Of a DNA stretch of 8,971 nt, positions 6,297-8,971 are shown one piece after another. The notes under the pieces were generated by a model, which saw nothing but the letters and a program-made list of their open reading frames with translations, made no database searches and was not told where the DNA came from. The stretch spans positions 1 through 8,971 of the forward strand of contig JAPYWY010000050.1 of assembly GCA_028276125.1 (NCBI GenBank), given 5' to 3'. Source of the stretch: Pseudothermotoga sp. GTDB lineage: Bacteria; Thermotogota; Thermotogae; Thermotogales; DSM-5069. The position numbers were made by a program, and so were the translations under genes. Within the stretch, counting starts at the first letter, position 1. Every line of letters starts with the position of its first letter.

Positions 6297-7178
6297 ATGA
6301 CTTTGAGAAGAAAGGAAACCTTGGCCGCGTGGTTGTTCTTACTTCCTGGATTCGTAGGTTTCGCGATATTCGTCTTTGGTGCAGTCGTGTTCTCTTCCGT
6401 TCTGAGTTTCTTCGAATGGGACATGCTTACGAAACCAACGTTCGTTGGCCTGAGGAATTTCACCAAATTGTTCCTCGCGGACAAAACCTTCCATCTGGTC
6501 TTCAGGAATACTCTTTGGTTCGTGCTTGGCACTGTCCCCACGCGAGTCTTGCTCGGTTTGATCTTCGCACTGATCTTGGTTCGTAACGTCCCAGGCCGTA
6601 CGTTCTTCAGAGCCGCGATCTTCCTTCCAGTGATAATTCCAACGGTAGCGGCAGCCATGGTCTGGAGATGGATTTTCAACGCTGACTTTGGTTTGCTGAA
6701 CGATTTTCTTTACCAAATCGGTGTTTCAAACTTGCCCAGGTGGCTTTCGGATCCCAAGTGGGCACTCGTTGCGATCGTGATCCTCAGTGTTTGGAAGGAC
6801 GTGGGATTCTCAACTGTCATGTTCATGGCGGGCCTACAAAGTATACCGACGACCGTGTATGAAGCTGCAAAACTCGACGGCGCAAACGCTTGGAAAACCT
6901 TCGTTCACATAACACTGCCGCTCCTTTCGCCAACGACTTTCTTTGTCATCGTCATAAACGTGATCTCTTCGTTCCAAGTGTTCGATCAAGCCTACGTCTT
7001 GACTGGTGGTGGACCTGGAAACGCCACTAACACCATCGTGTACTACATTTACAACAATGCCTTTCAGTGGTTCAGGATGGGCTATGCAGCTGCGATAGCT
7101 TGGGTGCTGTTCGGCATAATATTCATCGCGACGTTCGTTCAATTCAAGTACCAAAGAAAGTGGGTGTACTACGAATGA
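6297..7178 (+). CDS. Sugar ABC transporter permease, MalF/UgpA type
   Basis: This 293-residue inner-membrane protein is one half of the transport channel. Six hydrophobic segments are visible at about 11-36, 73-95, 104-127, 154-177, 207-229 and 262-283. The EAA loop that contacts the ATPase is EAAKLDGANAWKTFVHITLPLL (189-210). The MalF-type marker LTGGGPGNATNTIVYYIY (235-252) lies before the last segment. It lacks the long extra N-terminal region and periplasmic domain of E. coli MalF, as is usual for compact CUT1 permeases. The ATG at 6297 follows GGAGG (6281-6285), which lies at the end of the amidohydrolase gene. The stop overlaps the next start in ATGA (7175-7178), so the two permeases are probably translationally coupled and made in equal amounts. 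Confidence 0.93.
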   Translation: MTLRRKETLAAWLFLLPGFVGFAIFVFGAVVFSSVLSFFEWDMLTKPTFVGLRNFTKLFLADKTFHLVFRNTLWFVLGTVPTRVLLGLIFALILVRNVPGRTFFRAAIFLPVIIPTVAAAMVWRWIFNADFGLLNDFLYQIGVSNLPRWLSDPKWALVAIVILSVWKDVGFSTVMFMAGLQSIPTTVYEAAKLDGANAWKTFVHITLPLLSPTTFFVIVINVISSFQVFDQAYVLTGGGPGNATNTIVYYIYNNAFQWFRMGYAAAIAWVLFGIIFIATFVQFKYQRKWVYYE

Positions 7179-8002
7179 GGATCAAGGAAAAAGTCCTGAA
7201 TTGGTCTTTGTTCTGTCTGATGGTAATCGTAGCCTTCATCATGCTGGTGCCTTTCTTCTGGATGTTCTCAACATCGCTGAAAAGCCTGGGAGAGGTATTT
7301 GAATACCCACCAAAGTGGATCCCGAGTCAACCTCGCTGGGAGAACTATGCACGCGTCTGGTCCGTGGTGCCTTTCGGCAGGTATCTACTGAACAGTGTCA
7401 TTGTGTCTGGGTCCATAACCTTGCTACATTTGCTCGTCGCTTCTCTGAGCGCATTTGCATTTGCAAGATTGAATTTCCCTGGGAGGGACAAATTGTTCTT
7501 GCTGTACTTGGCGACACTCATGGTCCCGGGTCAAGTCACGATGATTCCAAATTTCATCTTGATCAAGCTACTTCGTCTCACTGATACCTACACGGGTCTA
7601 ATCCTTCCCAACGTGTTTACAGCCTTTGGAGTCTTTCTGCTCAGACAGTTCTTCATGACGATACCCAAAGATTATGAAGACGCAGCACGCATAGACGGAG
7701 CTTCGAGGTTCTACATCTACTCGAGGATAATTCTGCCTTTGTCTGTTCCGGCCCTCTCCACACTGGCGGTTTTCACATTTGTCTTTCAGTGGAACAACTT
7801 GCTCTGGCCGTTGGTCGTTGTGAGCAAGGACTCAATGAAGACCATAACCATAGGGCTTGCGAGTTTTCAAGGCATGTACGGGACAACGTGGAACTTGCTC
7901 ATGGCGGCGGCTGTGATGGGTATTTTACCATCGATAGTAGCCTTCCTGATAGGACAGAGATTCCTCATAAAGGGTATCACACTGACTGGACTAAAGGCTT
8001 AG
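7175..8002 (+). CDS. Sugar ABC transporter permease, MalG/UgpE type
   Basis: This 275-residue membrane protein pairs with the preceding permease. Six hydrophobic segments lie at about 9-31, 70-97, 106-130, 141-160, 193-213 and 240-262. The EAA loop is EDAARIDGASRFYIYSRIILPL (168-189). The MalG-type features FFWMFSTSLKS (27-37) near the N-terminus and GLTLTG-like GITLTGLKA at the C-terminus are present. The frame is open further upstream to 7067, but that part overlaps the conserved end of the first permease. I therefore use the ATG at 7175, which overlaps the preceding TGA. It is the last gene of the operon, and no ATPase gene follows. Its TAG stop (8000-8002) interlocks with the purD stop on the other strand. 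Confidence 0.92.
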   Translation: MRIKEKVLNWSLFCLMVIVAFIMLVPFFWMFSTSLKSLGEVFEYPPKWIPSQPRWENYARVWSVVPFGRYLLNSVIVSGSITLLHLLVASLSAFAFARLNFPGRDKLFLLYLATLMVPGQVTMIPNFILIKLLRLTDTYTGLILPNVFTAFGVFLLRQFFMTIPKDYEDAARIDGASRFYIYSRIILPLSVPALSTLAVFTFVFQWNNLLWPLVVVSKDSMKTITIGLASFQGMYGTTWNLLMAAAVMGILPSIVAFLIGQRFLIKGITLTGLKA

Positions 8003-8971
8003 ACCAAGCCTATGTCCTTACGAAAGTACATGCCTTCAAAGTGAATCTTGCCAATTTCAGAGTAGACCTTCTTGCGAGCCTCCTCGTAAGTTTGACCCGT
8101 CGCACAGACGTTCAGGACCCTACCTCCGTTGGTGAGGAATCTACCATCCTGCCACTTGGTTCCAGCGTGAAAGACCATAACACCTTCGACCGATTCCAGA
8201 CCACTTATGGTGAACCCTACTTTATAATCGTTGGGGTAACCGCCGCTCGCGATGACGACGCATACACCTTTTTCCTCTCGCCAAACGATGGATACCCTTT
8301 CTAAGTTCCCTTCGATGACGGCAAAGCACACTTCGCTAAGCTTCGTATCGAGAAGGGGTAGTAAAACTTGAATCTCCGGATCACCGAACCTACAGTTGAA
8401 TTCGAGCACTTTGGGACCATCTTGAGTGACCATCAGACCCAGATAAAGGACACCTTTGTAAATCACGTTTTGCTTCTCGAGTGCTGGGAAAAGCCTGTCC
8501 AAGATTTCCTCTTTCACACTTCGCCACAGGTTCTCGCTGTAGTGTGGTGCCGGTGCGATCGCACCCATGCCACCTGTGTTGGGTCCTTTGTCTCCATCGT
8601 AGATTTTCTTGTAATCCATGGCACTCATCATGGGAACGTAAGTCTTGCCATCAGTGAAGATCATCAAACTCATCTCTCTTCCCTGCAGAAACTCCTCGAC
8701 AACGATCCTCTCACCCGACTCTCCAAAGATCTTTTTCCTCATCAGTGAGTCGACAACGTTGAACGCCTCTTCACGGCTCGTCACGACGTAGCTTCCCTTA
8801 CCTTGCGCCAAACCATCTGCCTTTATCACGACTGGAAGATCACAGCGCTCAACGTACCTTTCTGCTTGATCAGGATCGTCGAACAACTTGAACCGTGCCG
8901 TTGGTATCTTGGACTCGTCCATGAGTAGTTTTGCGTAAACCTTACTGCACTCGAGTTGGGACGCTCTTTTG
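7999..8971 (-). CDS. purD: Phosphoribosylamine--glycine ligase (GAR synthetase), C-terminal part, start beyond window
   Basis: This enzyme joins glycine to 5-phosphoribosylamine using ATP, the second step of purine synthesis, in the cytoplasm. The visible fragment has 323 residues and stays open to the window edge. A Met at 8922 is internal, because QLECSKVYAK before it matches the conserved QLEGSKAF block. About 90-100 N-terminal residues should lie beyond 8971. ATP-grasp features in order are VVIKADGLAQGKG (47-59), the substrate loop DGDKGPNTGGMGA (125-137), and the GARS signature FNCRFGDPEIQVLLP (191-205) with Mg-binding Glu/Asn residues. The C-terminal domain has the usual ASGGYP and LTNGGRVLNV segments. 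It converges on the transporter operon and is functionally unrelated to it; it is probably the last gene of a purine operon arriving from the right. Confidence 0.95.
   Translation of the reverse strand, partial: KRASQLECSKVYAKLLMDESKIPTARFKLFDDPDQAERYVERCDLPVVIKADGLAQGKGSYVVTSREEAFNVVDSLMRKKIFGESGERIVVEEFLQGREMSLMIFTDGKTYVPMMSAMDYKKIYDGDKGPNTGGMGAIAPAPHYSENLWRSVKEEILDRLFPALEKQNVIYKGVLYLGLMVTQDGPKVLEFNCRFGDPEIQVLLPLLDTKLSEVCFAVIEGNLERVSIVWREEKGVCVVIASGGYPNDYKVGFTISGLESVEGVMVFHAGTKWQDGRFLTNGGRVLNVCATGQTYEEARKKVYSEIGKIHFEGMYFRKDIGLV

Noticed and set aside
6287..6586. An ATG at 6287 opening a 99-codon frame
   Set aside because: It is out of frame with the permease, and the ATG at 6297 starts a clear membrane protein.
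5996..6679. A 227-codon minus-strand open frame
   Set aside because: It is antisense to the amidohydrolase and first permease, has a low-complexity basic composition and shows no recognisable motif.
7067..7174. A 36-residue N-terminal extension of the second permease
   Set aside because: It overlaps the last transmembrane segment of the first permease in another frame; MRIKEKV at 7175 is a normal MalG-type start.
7789..8304. A 171-codon plus-strand open frame crossing the permease/purD junction
   Set aside because: It is out of frame with the permease and antisense to purD; both real genes are strongly supported.

Overview
The window looks like a piece of a thermophilic Thermotogales chromosome, probably Thermotoga or Pseudothermotoga. 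This is an inference from protein style, not a database match: Lys/Glu/Val-rich proteins, strong purine-rich ribosome binding sites, extreme gene packing, a ROK regulator beside a CUT1 sugar transporter, and a short SPL-like radical SAM protein. Almost every base is coding. The only intergenic gaps above about 40 bp are 2234-2290 (57 bp), 4052-4181 (130 bp) and 5424-5468 (45 bp).

Layout: (1) 1-681 (+) is the C-terminal part of an M3 oligoendopeptidase. (2) 1325-2233 and 633-1328 (-) form a ribokinase / HAD phosphatase pair joined by an ATGA overlap; the HAD gene runs 49 bp into the end of the peptidase gene. (3) 2291-3013 (+) is a 240-residue SPL-like radical SAM protein, divergent from the ribokinase. 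(4) 3014-4051 (-) is a ROK repressor whose stop codon abuts the radical SAM stop. (5) 4052-4181 is a divergent control region with an extended -10 promoter for the repressor, a TTGACA promoter for the transporter, and two overlapping perfect palindromes sharing a half-site. (6) 4182-8002 (+) is a four-gene operon: secreted substrate-binding protein, strong GC hairpin, TIM-barrel amidohydrolase, and two MalF/MalG-type permeases. (7) 7999-8971 (-) is purD, missing its N-terminus at the window edge, with its stop codon interlocked with that of the last permease.

The likely working unit is items 4-6: a sugar-responsive ROK repressor controlling uptake of an unidentified sugar or sugar derivative, with an amidohydrolase as the only enzyme in the operon. 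No ATPase gene is present, so a shared MalK/MsmX-type ATPase encoded elsewhere is the simplest expectation. The peptidase, ribokinase/HAD, radical SAM and purD genes look like ordinary housekeeping or metabolic genes. I found no RNA genes, CRISPR arrays, insertion sequences or phage genes. The parts most worth following up are the operator architecture, the intra-operon hairpin, and the amidohydrolase of unknown substrate.
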